Below are positions 15,776 to 23,363 of a stretch of 64,000 nucleotides of DNA, one piece after another (the first letter of the stretch is position 1; each line of letters begins with the position of its first letter). The stretch spans positions 186,001-250,000 of the forward strand of contig NZ_FRBH01000006.1 in assembly GCF_900142565.1 (NCBI RefSeq), written 5' to 3'. The position numbers were made by a program, and so were the translations under genes. Source of the stretch: Chishuiella changwenlii. Lineage in GTDB: Bacteria > Bacteroidota > Bacteroidia > Flavobacteriales > Weeksellaceae. Below the pieces are notes generated by a model. It was given only the letters and a program-made list of their open reading frames with translations, had not been told where the DNA came from and ran no database searches.

Positions 15776-16018
15776 CTAAGTTTTCTAAAGTTCTAGAATT
15801 AATAAATCATCAAAAATGAAAATAATTATATATTATTTTTAGCTTAATTATCATCAATTAATTGTCTTTAATTATTATTTATTTAAATAATATCCTACTA
15901 CACACCAATCTAATTTTATATATAAAAATTAGGTTTAGATGTTTTATAATTATTTAAATTTTAATTATTTATCTATAAAACAATAATATATATAAGGAAA
16001 ATTATTTAATATTTTTCA

Positions 16019-16026
16019 TATATTTG
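16019..16026 (+). promoter_or_regulatory. -7 box for secreted gene 16054
   Basis: TATATTTG, then a short leader ATATAACTAACCTATAATAT. The same box-plus-leader pattern precedes the secreted genes at 47368 and 50272. Confidence 0.6.
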
Positions 16027-16053
16027 ATATAACTAACCTATAATATATGAATT

Positions 16054-17064
16054 ATGAAAAAGATTTACCTTTTTTTAGGAAGCATCTTTGTAGCTATTCA
16101 GTTACATGCTCAAGTGGGAGTAAATACTACAAGCCCAAATGCAACATTGGAAGTAGCTTCTTCTCCAACCAATACTACTCAAGCTGATGGATTTATTCCA
16201 CCTAAATTAACAGGAGAACAATTAAAAATGAAAGACGGAGCATATCAAACAGCTCAAATAGGTTCTATCATTTATATTACGGCTCCTGTTGTTACACCAT
16301 CTCCAAAAACTGTAAATGTAACAACTTCTGGACATTATTATTTTAATGGGGCATTATGGCAAGAAATGAAAGGTGTAAATGCTGATGATGCAATTAACGG
16401 ATTGACTATTTCTGAAAATAAAATTAAGCTTGGAGGTACATTAACAGATCCCACGACTACAATTACAACCTCTTTATCCAATACATTGAGATTAAGTGGT
16501 TTGCAGCAAGGAAGTGTTAGTGAAGGAAAATATTTAGTTTTAGATGAATTAAATAATGTTAAGCGAGTAGATAATATAACAAATGCTCTATCTATACCCA
16601 CACCAGCTATTTTTATTTTACCTACAAGTATAACAAATTTTTTGAGTAGTGCAGGTGCTGGAGGATCACAAATTGTAAATTTTAATCTTCAGAAAAATGT
16701 TATCCCTGGACTTACATTTAATACTTCTACAAGTGTAGTTTCATTTCAACCAGGAACTTACCAAATAACATTTGTTTATGAAGCAACGCATAATATAGCT
16801 GGCTGCACAATAAGCTCTTACTTTGTTGATTTTCCTGTAGATATTGTTGGTTCTACTACCAGACAACGTATTCATGGTACATCTTCTCATACTGAAGGGA
16901 ATAATAGTAATCATGGAGGGACAATTAGTTATACGACAACTTTAACAGCTCCAAGAACTTGGGAAATGCGTCTTGGAAGAGGACAGTCTGGAAATTGTGG
17001 AGGAACAGGTATGACTCTTTTTGCAGGATCTACTGAAGTTGTAATTTTTAGATTAGGAGATTAA
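16054..17064 (+). CDS. Secreted mosaic surface protein
   Basis: A 336-residue exported protein. The signal peptide ends at LHAQ (about residue 20). Then comes a flavobacterial module (VGVNTTSPNATLEV, GFIPPKLTGEQL, IGSIIYITAP, GHYYFNGALWQEM; about 20-110) shared closely with the protein at 50272. A short linker (ISENKIKLGGTLTDPTTTI) leads to a C-terminal beta-sandwich-like domain of about 140 residues with strands such as FQPGTYQITFVYEATHNI, which has the look of a C1q/TNF-type fold. No type IX sorting tail is seen. Function unknown; a surface or matrix role is inferred. It has its own promoter and a very strong terminator. Confidence 0.78.
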   Translation: MKKIYLFLGSIFVAIQLHAQVGVNTTSPNATLEVASSPTNTTQADGFIPPKLTGEQLKMKDGAYQTAQIGSIIYITAPVVTPSPKTVNVTTSGHYYFNGALWQEMKGVNADDAINGLTISENKIKLGGTLTDPTTTITTSLSNTLRLSGLQQGSVSEGKYLVLDELNNVKRVDNITNALSIPTPAIFILPTSITNFLSSAGAGGSQIVNFNLQKNVIPGLTFNTSTSVVSFQPGTYQITFVYEATHNIAGCTISSYFVDFPVDIVGSTTRQRIHGTSSHTEGNNSNHGGTISYTTTLTAPRTWEMRLGRGQSGNCGGTGMTLFAGSTEVVIFRLGD

Positions 17065-17082
17065 TAATATGAATAAGAATTA

Positions 17083-17140
17083 AACTTAAAAACAAAAAGA
17101 ACTGTATAACTACTTATACAGTTCTTTTTGTTTTTAAGTT
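17083..17140. terminator. Long palindromic terminator
   Basis: AACTTAAAAACAAAAAGAAC continuing into TGTATAA pairs over about 27 bases with the complementary stretch 17114-17140, loop about four bases, including a T-rich 3' arm. It closes the gene at 16054 and can work in both directions. Confidence 0.85.
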
Positions 17141-17271
17141 CTAAACTAGAAATTAGAAACTAGAAATTTAGCTTTTCAAGATAGTGTATGGTAGAATGAG
17201 CTTCTGAAATAAGCTCAGAATGCTAGTGCTAGAAAATATTACAGTCATTTAGAAAGATTAAAAAATAAATT

Positions 17272-17841
17272 TTATTCTTCGACTTTTATTCCTAAATGTT
17301 GAACCAAACCAATCAAATTTTCTTTCGCTATTTTAGCACCCTTTAATTTATTTTCTGTGGTATTAATAATAAAATTATTAGAAGTCCTTAAATCTGCTTG
17401 TGTTAGGTTTGTATTGTAAAAAATAGCATGCTCAAAATTACAATTATCAAATAAAGAATTGCTTAAATCAGTATCCGTAAAATCTACAAATTGTAAGGAA
17501 CAATTCTTAAACAGAATTCTTTTTAATTGAAGATTGTAAAAAGAAGAATCATTTAATATGCATTTATTAAATGACACTCTTAATCCAAATTGATTACTGT
17601 TTTCTAAGTTAAAACCAATCTGCTTACATGCGTTAAACGTTACCTCCTGAAAACTTGTATCGTTTAATTTTACATTGCTTAAATTACTTTCTATAAACTC
17701 ACAATTTATAAATTTCATGTTACTTAAATCAGTAGAATTAAAATCGCAATTTATAAATATACAATTTTCATATTCAGACTCATTAATCGTTTCTTTCGTA
17801 AAATTTTTTTGAGAAAAAGTCTCATCTACGTAATAATTCAT
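17272..17841 (-). CDS. Pentapeptide-repeat protein
   Basis: A 189-residue cytoplasmic protein built of A(D/N)LxX-type pentapeptides: NCDFNSTDLSNMKFINCEFIESNLSNVKL is typical, and further runs near 115-150 end with NTNLTQADLRTSNNF. Such sequences fold as a right-handed quadrilateral beta helix; some relatives mimic DNA and protect gyrase, but most have no known role. The last gene of a tight three-gene minus-strand operon (gap of two bases to the small membrane protein). Function cannot be assigned further. Confidence 0.87.
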   Translation of the reverse strand: MNYYVDETFSQKNFTKETINESEYENCIFINCDFNSTDLSNMKFINCEFIESNLSNVKLNDTSFQEVTFNACKQIGFNLENSNQFGLRVSFNKCILNDSSFYNLQLKRILFKNCSLQFVDFTDTDLSNSLFDNCNFEHAIFYNTNLTQADLRTSNNFIINTTENKLKGAKIAKENLIGLVQHLGIKVEE

Positions 17842-17843
17842 AC

Positions 17844-18089
17844 CTATTTTTTTACAATGAAAGATCTTAGTCCTAACCAGAAAATTAGCACAATTAAATC
17901 AATATAAATTCCAATTTTTATTTGAGATACTTTGGTACATAAATTTTCACCAGTAACGGAAGAAATACAAGTTTCTATACCATCTGTTTCATATTTTATA
18001 CTCACCATTGTGTTAATTAGAAAAAGGAACAGAATAGGAATAATAAGAAAAATGATAACTGCGATAAGTGTATGATATTGTTTTTTCAA
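17844..18089 (-). CDS. Small two-TM membrane protein
   Basis: An 81-residue protein with hydrophobic helices at about 8-31 and 60-77, separated by a Cys-containing loop (ETCISSVTGENLCTKV) whose two cysteines could form a disulfide outside the cytoplasm. It lies two bases from the pentapeptide gene and four from the VOC gene, so it is almost certainly translated from the same message. The family is not recognised. Confidence 0.7.
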   Translation of the reverse strand: MKKQYHTLIAVIIFLIIPILFLFLINTMVSIKYETDGIETCISSVTGENLCTKVSQIKIGIYIDLIVLIFWLGLRSFIVKK

Positions 18090-18093
18090 GCTA

Positions 18094-18468
18094 TTAATCG
18101 TTAAAAGTTAACTTTACTTCTTCTCCAAATTGTAGGACATATCCATTGTTATCATATATAGCAAACTCGCGCATATCCCATTCAAAAGTTTCAATTTCGT
18201 AAACAACTTCGCACGTATCTTTTACACTATTCCATAATTCATCTACATTATCAACCACAAAATAAAAAGAACCCGTAAAAGCTGCTTGTTTAAAGTTAGC
18301 ATCGTCGTTAGGAAAAGCAAGCATAATTTCTGCATCATCTTTCTTTAAACAAGCCCATATCCAATCTTCATTCTGATCTTCAATTTTAAAACCTAAACTT
18401 TTATAGAATTTTGTTGTTTTTTGTAAATCTTTTGTCCAAATAATAGGACGTAAACTTTTAAAAGCCAT
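18094..18468 (-). CDS. VOC-superfamily (glyoxalase/bleomycin-resistance-like) protein
   Basis: A 124-residue single-domain protein of the vicinal-oxygen-chelate superfamily. Start LRPIIWTKDLQKTTKFYKSLGFKI and end EFAIYDNNGYVLQFGEE are the paired beta-alpha-beta modules, the last with the usual Glu metal ligand position. Relatives include bleomycin-binding proteins and isomerases, so the name does not imply resistance. First gene of a three-gene operon with the small membrane and pentapeptide proteins. A TAATTTTG box on the minus strand at 18488-18495 lies 20 bases upstream. Confidence 0.87.
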   Translation of the reverse strand: MAFKSLRPIIWTKDLQKTTKFYKSLGFKIEDQNEDWIWACLKKDDAEIMLAFPNDDANFKQAAFTGSFYFVVDNVDELWNSVKDTCEVVYEIETFEWDMREFAIYDNNGYVLQFGEEVKLTFND

Positions 18469-18487
18469 TTTCTGAATTATTAGTCTT

Positions 18488-18495
18488 CAAAATTA
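18488..18495 (-). promoter_or_regulatory. Candidate -7 box for VOC operon
   Basis: TAATTTTG on the minus strand, 20 bases upstream of the VOC start codon; matches TAnnTTTG. Confidence 0.45.
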
Positions 18496-18545
18496 GTTTA
18501 ATTTTTCTGAATTTTTATTTCTGATAAGATTGTTTTTATACAGTC

Positions 18546-18592
18546 TGTCTTGTTTAGCTTGTCGAAACATTTTATTATTCTTCGACAAGCTC
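18546..18592. repeat. REP-like repeat pair (family B), inverted
   Basis: TTTAGCTTGTCGAAACATT followed eight bases later by TTCGACAAGCTC, its partial complement, forming a hairpin. It lies in a 419-base gap (18469-18887) that holds only this repeat, the next one and a promoter box; I see no gene there. Confidence 0.7.
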
Positions 18593-18647
18593 CTTTAGAC
18601 AAAATATATTAAAATTATTAATTTAACTAATAACGAATATCAAATTT

Positions 18648-18741
18648 GTCATTCTGAGCCTGTCGAAGCATAAATTTAGCTTATCAATGATTTGTAGCGA
18701 AATGAGATCCTGAAACGACATTTCGACAAGCACAATGTGAC
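18648..18741. repeat. REP-like repeat pair (family B), inverted
   Basis: GTCATTCTGAGCCTGTCGAA with GCA after it at 18648-18670, and the inverted match TTTCGACAAGCACAATGTGA at 18721-18740. The pair would fold into a long imperfect hairpin. This core (TCATTCTGAGC-TGTCGAAGCA) is familiar to me from intergenic regions of many Bacteroidota. Confidence 0.72.
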
Positions 18742-18887
18742 AAGGATGACATACCAAACTTAAACTAAATTTATTATAACATAATATTTAGTTTTGTCAT
18801 AGAAATTAGAATGACACGCTGAGCTAATTAAAATTATTTATCTAAAAAAAAAATAAAAAACTTCAATTGCAAATTTTATATACTCAA

Positions 18888-19706
18888 TCAATTTCCTAAA
18901 TAAATAAAAATATACGCCCCTAAATATTTTGGTTGTATTGCAATAGGAGTATTACTTCCTCCCGAATTTACCGTATATGTATGCGTATGACCTCCAGCTG
19001 CACCTGTAGTTCTAATTTGATTGTTATCATCTATTAAATTTCGAGTACTCCCAACTTCTATACTTACCAAAACACCAGTACCTCTTTCATTATAGACATG
19101 GCTATGTGTTGAAGAATTTGTTGTCCCATTTAAAGTAATGTTGGGTAAATTAGATTGTGTTAATTGAACAGTATTAGCACCAACAACTTGTCCTAAATTT
19201 TCTGTTGTAGATTTGTATTTAAGAAAATGATCATTGGCATTAGGTAAATTACTTGTAAAACCTAGGGCTGTAGCTTTTTGAGAAGCATTTGTAGACAATG
19301 TATTTATAAGTCGCCCATTAAGTAAATACCATCCGTCATGATCATTAGATGTTGCGGAATATTTAATATCTCCAAAAGCAGGCGTTTCAACTTCTAATTT
19401 TTGCCAAGCTGTACCATCGTTATGATAAAGACCAGGAAAAACACTTGTGTTTACATCATCATTAATAGAAGTATTAATGTTATAGACAATCATCCCTGTA
19501 ATATGAGAAGGTAGTGGTGTAGCATTTGTTACTGAGGCTAAATTTACATAAGGTAATAATAAACCTTTAGAAGCGCTATTAGTACTTAATTCTAAAATAG
19601 CATTACTATCGACAGCTCTTGATGTGCTTTCATCAGAAATTAATAATTGAGAATATACAGTAGTTAAAGCGCTTATAAAAAGAATAATAGTTATAATTGT
19701 TTTCAT
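18888..19706 (-). CDS. Secreted protein with tail-collar-like domain (paralogue 3)
   Basis: A 272-residue exported protein with signal peptide ending VYSQ. An N-terminal flavobacterial module (NAILELSTNSASKGLLLPYVNL, then ITGMIVYNI and GLYHNDGTAWQKL) is followed by GDIKYSATSNDHDGWYLLNGR, a phage-tail-collar-like motif, LPNANDHFLK, QLTQSNLPNI and a His-rich strand (THSHVY, GGHTHTYTV), ending with IQPKYLGAYIFIYLGN. This is the layout of microcystin-dependent/tail-collar proteins. It is the last of three tandem paralogues separated by 6 and 12 bases. Role unknown; secreted tail-collar domains may be adhesins or glycan binders (inference). Confidence 0.75.
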   Translation of the reverse strand: MKTIITIILFISALTTVYSQLLISDESTSRAVDSNAILELSTNSASKGLLLPYVNLASVTNATPLPSHITGMIVYNINTSINDDVNTSVFPGLYHNDGTAWQKLEVETPAFGDIKYSATSNDHDGWYLLNGRLINTLSTNASQKATALGFTSNLPNANDHFLKYKSTTENLGQVVGANTVQLTQSNLPNITLNGTTNSSTHSHVYNERGTGVLVSIEVGSTRNLIDDNNQIRTTGAAGGHTHTYTVNSGGSNTPIAIQPKYLGAYIFIYLGN

Positions 19707-19712
19707 AATAGA

Positions 19713-20516
19713 TTAGTTTCCTAAATAAATAAAATATTGAGTTGTAAGGTTTCTTGGATAATTAACAATTGGAGTTGCTGTACCTCCTGTAGGAATAGTA
19801 ACAGTATGACTATGCGCTCCTGCTGGATTTGTAGTTCTTGTTTCGGTTGCTAAATTTCTTAGTGCTAAAGCACTACCATTATTGTGGTTCCAAGTAGAAT
19901 TGGCGTAACTCGTGAAATTATGTGTATGATCTAGAACTGAATTTACACTACCACTATAAGTTATATTGGGTAGATTAGCTTGAGTAAGCACAATATTACT
20001 ATTACCTCCCGTTATTGCAAAAACTTCAGTTGCAGCAATCCCTTTTAAAATTCGATCTGTTGAATCAGGTAAATTTGTTATAATTCCGATGTTGATTGCA
20101 TTTAATCTGGCATTTGTTGGTAATGTAGAAACTGCACGTCCATTTAACAAATACCATCCATTATGTTCAGTTGCAGCTACATTCGCTTTTATGTCTCCTA
20201 TTCTTGGATGAGAAATATCTGTACTTAATAATATCCATTTTGTACCGTCATTATAATAAAGACCAGGATAAACTTCATTTGGTGTTGTACCAGCAGATTC
20301 TGTATTGTAAACCCATAAACCTTCTTGATGATTAGAAAGTGGAGAAGGGCTATTGGTTGAAGTAAGTTGCAATTTATTGAATAAAATACCTTTGTTGGTT
20401 GTATTAATTTCTAGAATAGAAGCGGTATTTGGCAATTGAGTACCTAAGCCTACTTGCGCATTTACGTTGATAGTTAAAAGGCAAAAAAGAGAAATAATTA
20501 TAGATGTATTTTTCAT
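19713..20516 (-). CDS. Secreted protein with tail-collar-like domain (paralogue 2)
   Basis: A 267-residue paralogue with the same order: signal peptide ending VNAQ, lead module (SILEINTTNKGILFNKLQL, EGLWVYNTES, GLYYNDGTKWILL), GDIKANVAATEHNGWYLLNGR, LPDSTDRILK, VLTQANLPNI, His pairs in LDHTHNFTSY and GAHSHTVTI, and the end YPRNLTTQYFIYLGN. The lead module and collar core are conserved among the three while the loop between the His-rich strands varies most. Operon position is central, six bases before paralogue 3. Confidence 0.75.
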   Translation of the reverse strand: MKNTSIIISLFCLLTINVNAQVGLGTQLPNTASILEINTTNKGILFNKLQLTSTNSPSPLSNHQEGLWVYNTESAGTTPNEVYPGLYYNDGTKWILLSTDISHPRIGDIKANVAATEHNGWYLLNGRAVSTLPTNARLNAINIGIITNLPDSTDRILKGIAATEVFAITGGNSNIVLTQANLPNITYSGSVNSVLDHTHNFTSYANSTWNHNNGSALALRNLATETRTTNPAGAHSHTVTIPTGGTATPIVNYPRNLTTQYFIYLGN

Positions 20517-20528
20517 TTGTATAGTTTT

Positions 20529-21338
20529 TTATGCTTCAGTTCCTAAGTAGATAAAAATATTTGTAGCAATACTCTTTGGTCTGTAATCAACAGGTGCATT
20601 ACTTCCTCCTAAAGGCATACTTATAGTATGCGAGTGTGTATCAGATTGTGTAGTTAAATTAGAGTTTGCATTATTTGCTACAGGGTTACCAGATCCCGAG
20701 GCTGTGCCAATCGTTGTAGCTGGATTATCTAAATAAGTGTGTGTATGATCTCCTACAGCAGAAGTAGTACCAGTAAAACTAACATTTGGCAAATTACCTT
20801 GTACAATTGTAAAACTATTATTTCCGTTAATAGAATTCATCGCTTCTGAATTAGATTTATTTTTTAGAAAACTATCTGTTAAGTTGGGAAGATTAGTCGT
20901 AAACCCCATTTTTTGTGCAACAGCTCTAGCATTTGTTGGTAATGTAGAAATCGCACGTCCGTTTAGTAAATACCAGCCATTTGTATCTGTTGTTCCAAAA
21001 CTGTTTTTTAAATCTCCTAATCTATTAGATTTGGTTGTTAGCTTTATCCATTTTGTACCATCGTTAAAATAAATACTTGGTTGCACACCATTAACTCCAG
21101 TAACTGTTGCAGTATTGTAAACAACCATACCAGAAACATGTGCAGTTAAAGGTGATGGAGAATTAACATTACTAAGTGTTAACCTTGGTAAAAGAAAACC
21201 TTTGTTGTTATTTTCGCTCGCTAAATGGAGTATAGCATTTGTGTTAATCTGATTATTTTTAGAATCAGTTATTTTTACTTGCGCGTTAGCACTGCTTACT
21301 ATCAGTAAAAATAATAAGGGTAATTGTTTTTTTGTCAT
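20529..21338 (-). CDS. Secreted protein with tail-collar-like domain (paralogue 1)
   Basis: A 269-residue paralogue and first gene of the array: signal peptide ending SANAQ, NAILHLASENNNKGFLLPRLTL, VSGMVVYNTA, IYFNDGTKWIKL, GDLKNSFGTTDTNGWYLLNGR, LPNLTDSFLK, IVQGNLPNVSF, GDHTHTYLD and DTHSHTISM, ending YRPKSIATNIFIYLGTEA. The shared ...IFIYLG end suggests a folded core closing at the C-terminus; no type IX tail is present. Control region is the A+T-rich gap 21339-21651, in which no perfect TAnnTTTG box is seen close to the start. Confidence 0.75.
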   Translation of the reverse strand: MTKKQLPLLFLLIVSSANAQVKITDSKNNQINTNAILHLASENNNKGFLLPRLTLSNVNSPSPLTAHVSGMVVYNTATVTGVNGVQPSIYFNDGTKWIKLTTKSNRLGDLKNSFGTTDTNGWYLLNGRAISTLPTNARAVAQKMGFTTNLPNLTDSFLKNKSNSEAMNSINGNNSFTIVQGNLPNVSFTGTTSAVGDHTHTYLDNPATTIGTASGSGNPVANNANSNLTTQSDTHSHTISMPLGGSNAPVDYRPKSIATNIFIYLGTEA

Positions 21339-21651
21339 ATTGATTATTTATAGTTGAGTTGAAATAGATTTTAAGAGGTGTGTAGAGAAAATATTGTACT
21401 TTATAGATTTGTTGTTTTTGTATTTTTTGCAAATTAAATTAAAATAATTAATTGTATTGTAATAAATTATTATTCAGTGATTTAAATCATAAAAATTAAT
21501 CATTTTTTGCCAAGATAGTTTTTTAAAATATGTCATACAAATATTTTAACAATAATTGTAAAAAGAAATAAAAATTACATTGTTTTATCTAAAAAAAACA
21601 ATGTAGAGTAATCAATCAAATTATTGCTTTTGTGTTAAATGAAATAATGTC
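21339..21651. other. A+T-rich gap upstream of the collar-protein array
   Basis: About 310 bases without a credible ORF. It must hold the promoter of the minus-strand array; the nearest box-like sequence is TTAATTTG (minus strand, about 21430), which misses the consensus by one base. Poly-A and poly-T runs are frequent; nothing else is seen. Confidence 0.5.
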
Positions 21652-21686
21652 AAAAAAAAACGCTCAACATTTGTTGAGCGTTTTTT
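21652..21686. terminator. Terminator after amidase gene
   Basis: CGCTCAAC (21661-21668) pairs with GTTGAGCG (21673-21680), with nine A before and six T after, so it can work on both strands. It lies 22 bases past the amidase stop on the minus strand. Confidence 0.9.
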
Positions 21687-21707
21687 AAATTATATTATAA
21701 TCTGTTG

Positions 21708-22622
21708 TTAAGGATTATATTTTTTATTTAATGCTTTTAAGATAGCCCATGTTTCAGCATCTATTGCACCATCGTATTTTTCTGGACGGAAGTGCATTTG
21801 AAAAGCAACAATAGCATTTTTAGTTTGTGTATCTATCATTCCATTTGTTGGAACATTGTAACCATATTTCTTTAAATCTGTCTGAAATTGAGTTATAAAT
21901 ACACTACTTGTTGTATCCCAAGGATATTGAGATATAAATAATAATTTATCAGCATCATCATACCAAGCACCAACACCATATTCTGTGTATAATCTTTTCC
22001 ATGGGAAAAGTGGTCCTGGGTCAAATTTTCTTCCAGGAGTAATATCAGAATGTCCAATAACATTTACAGGTGAAATAGCATAACGCTTAACAATATCCTG
22101 TGCTAATTCTCCAACTTTTTTAATCTGATAATCTGGATAAGGTGTATAATTAGGAGATAGATCATTTCCTTTGTTTCCAAGATTTACAATTTCAATTCCG
22201 ATAGAAGAGAAGTTTAAATTATCAAGACCTTTCCAATTACTAATTCCAGCATGCCAAGCACGTTTTGTTTCATCAACTAACAAGTTAATTACTTTATCAT
22301 CGTAATCATTTACTAAATAATGAGCACTTACATCTTTTTGTGTTAAAACTTTTAAAGATAAATCGGTATTAATAGCTGTGTAGTGTAAAATTAAAAAACG
22401 AACACGATTATCTTGCGAAATTGCAGGATAATAATCCGTAGTCACTTTATAATTATCTAATTTTGCAGCACGAGTCATCTCTGGTTGCTCCGTTTTAGAG
22501 TTGATGATAACCGTATCTCTAATTACTTTTGTAATTACTTTTGGTGGTATTTTACTTGTTGCACAACTTGTTAGTATAAAAATACTCGCAATTGCCGAAA
22601 ATATTAATCCTTTAACATTCAT
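21708..22622 (-). CDS. N-acetylmuramoyl-L-alanine amidase lipoprotein with peptidoglycan-binding domain
   Basis: A 304-residue envelope enzyme that cleaves the amide bond between muramic acid and L-Ala of peptidoglycan or its fragments. The N-terminus has a lipobox (FILTSC, Cys20). Amidase_2 domain at about 60-220: RFLILHYTAIN with the first zinc His, SAHYLVNDYDDKVINLL, RAWHAGIS, SIGIEIVN with the Glu, and VIGHSDITPGRKFDPG with the last ligands. A C-terminal PG_binding_1-like domain follows (FQTDLKKYGYNVPTNGMIDTQTKNAIVAFQMHF). Similar to AmpD/AmiD, but membrane anchored, so it acts in the periplasm on recycling or remodelling. A minus-strand TAATTTTG box lies at 22654-22661. Confidence 0.93.
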   Translation of the reverse strand: MNVKGLIFSAIASIFILTSCATSKIPPKVITKVIRDTVIINSKTEQPEMTRAAKLDNYKVTTDYYPAISQDNRVRFLILHYTAINTDLSLKVLTQKDVSAHYLVNDYDDKVINLLVDETKRAWHAGISNWKGLDNLNFSSIGIEIVNLGNKGNDLSPNYTPYPDYQIKKVGELAQDIVKRYAISPVNVIGHSDITPGRKFDPGPLFPWKRLYTEYGVGAWYDDADKLLFISQYPWDTTSSVFITQFQTDLKKYGYNVPTNGMIDTQTKNAIVAFQMHFRPEKYDGAIDAETWAILKALNKKYNP

Positions 22623-22653
22623 TATTTTAGTTCTATATTCCTTTTATACAAGC

Positions 22654-22687
22654 CAAAATTAAGCCAAAAAAATTAATTTTTTTTCAA
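22654..22687 (-). promoter_or_regulatory. Promoter of the amidase gene
   Basis: On the minus strand TTG (22685-22687) is followed after 23 bases by TAATTTTG (22654-22661), 32 bases from the start codon. Confidence 0.5.
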
Positions 22688-22694
22688 AAAAGAC

Positions 22695-22725
22695 TTGTTT
22701 TGCAATAAAAGACATTCTATATTTG
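22695..22725 (+). promoter_or_regulatory. Promoter of the tRNA cluster
   Basis: TTG at 22695-22697 and TATATTTG at 22718-22725 with 20-base spacing, 45 bases before tRNA-Ser. Confidence 0.65.
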
Positions 22726-22769
22726 CAACCGTTTCAAACAACAAATTAGTTGTTCGTCTAAGAAACGAA

Positions 22770-22853
22770 GGAGAGGTGCCGGAGTGGTAACGGAGCAGAT
22801 TGCTAATCTGTCATCGGGTAACCGATGCCAGGGTTCGAGTCCCTGTCTCTCCG
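22770..22853 (+). tRNA. tRNA-Ser(GCT)
   Basis: Long-variable-arm tRNA with anticodon loop TTGCTAA. Acceptor GGAGAGG pairs with TCTCTCC, variable arm CATCGGGTAACCGATG, T arm AGGG-TTCGAGT-CCCT. G73 discriminator is as expected for serine. CCA is not encoded. Confidence 0.95.
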
Positions 22854-22871
22854 CAATATAATTAGACCAAT

Positions 22872-22946
22872 CGGGGTGTAGCGTAGCCCGGTCATCGCGC
22901 CTGCTTTGGGAGCAGGAGGTCGCAGGTTCGAATCCTGCCACCCCGA
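22872..22946 (+). tRNA. tRNA-Pro(TGG)
   Basis: Acceptor CGGGGTG/CACCCCG with the prokaryotic proline C1-G72 pair and A73. Anticodon stem CCTGC/GCAGG with loop TTTGGGA (TGG). T arm GCAGG-TTCGAAT-CCTGC. CCA is not encoded. Confidence 0.96.
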
Positions 22947-22974
22947 CAAATTTTTAGAAATAAAATTTTGGATT

Positions 22975-23048
22975 GGTCCAGTAGCTCAGCTGGATAGAGC
23001 AACTGCCTTCTAAGCAGTAGGTCTCAGGTTCGAATCCTGACTGGATCA
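22975..23048 (+). tRNA. tRNA-Arg(TCT)
   Basis: Acceptor GGTCCAG/CTGGATC, D arm GCTC-AGCTGGATA-GAGC, anticodon stem ACTGC/GCAGT with loop CTTCTAA (TCT), T arm TCAGG-TTCGAAT-CCTGA, A73. CCA is not encoded. Last of the cluster. Confidence 0.95.
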
Positions 23049-23053
23049 CAAAT

Positions 23054-23091
23054 AAAAAAGCTGTTTTCATAAAATGAAAACAGCTTTTTTT
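23054..23091 (+). terminator. Terminator of the tRNA cluster
   Basis: AGCTGTTTTCAT and ATGAAAACAGCT form a twelve-pair hairpin with a three-base loop, followed by seven T. The same stem occurs at 27391-27428. Confidence 0.92.
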
Positions 23092-23170
23092 GTTGTACAA
23101 AGTCGATGTACAAATTAAGAAAGATTTAATATACTATGTTTGATAGTGTTGTTAGAGCTTCTATAAATTT

Positions 23171-23294
23171 AATCTCCAATCTCCAATCTCCAATCTCCAA
23201 TCTCCAATCTCCAATCTCCAATCTCCAATCTCCAATCTCCAATCTCCAATCTCCAATCTCCAATCTCCAATCTCCAATCTCCAATCTCCAATCT
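23171..23294. repeat. Heptanucleotide tandem repeat (AATCTCC)17.7
   Basis: Seventeen perfect copies of AATCTCC plus five bases, uninterrupted. It ends 69 bases before the XRE-cupin gene and lies in the only gap between that gene and the tRNA terminator. Because seven is not a multiple of three and the tract is perfect, copy number probably varies. An open frame runs through it only because the repeat lacks stops. Confidence 0.97.
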
Positions 23295-23363
23295 AAAAAA
23301 GATAATGTTCTGTTGAATAAGTCAAGTATTTTTATGAAATTTGAGTCATTCTAATAAAAAGAA

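Noticed and set aside
18094-18468. Bleomycin-resistance protein
   Set aside because: Only the general VOC fold is visible; the name describes fold kinship, not function.
18888-21338. Phage tail genes of a prophage
   Set aside because: The proteins carry signal peptides and flavobacterial secreted modules and there are no other phage genes nearby; only the collar-like domain is phage related.
22717-22941. Minus-strand ORF of 74 residues (MAGFEPATSCSQ...)
   Set aside because: It is the antisense of tRNA-Ser and tRNA-Pro; this sequence is a well-known false protein made by reading tRNAs.
23171-23294. Possible CRISPR array
   Set aside because: The unit is only seven bases and copies are contiguous with no spacers; no cas genes are nearby.
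23136-23354. ORF with repeating SPISNLQ
   Set aside because: It is open only because the AATCTCC tandem repeat has no stop in that frame; no start signal and no protein features.
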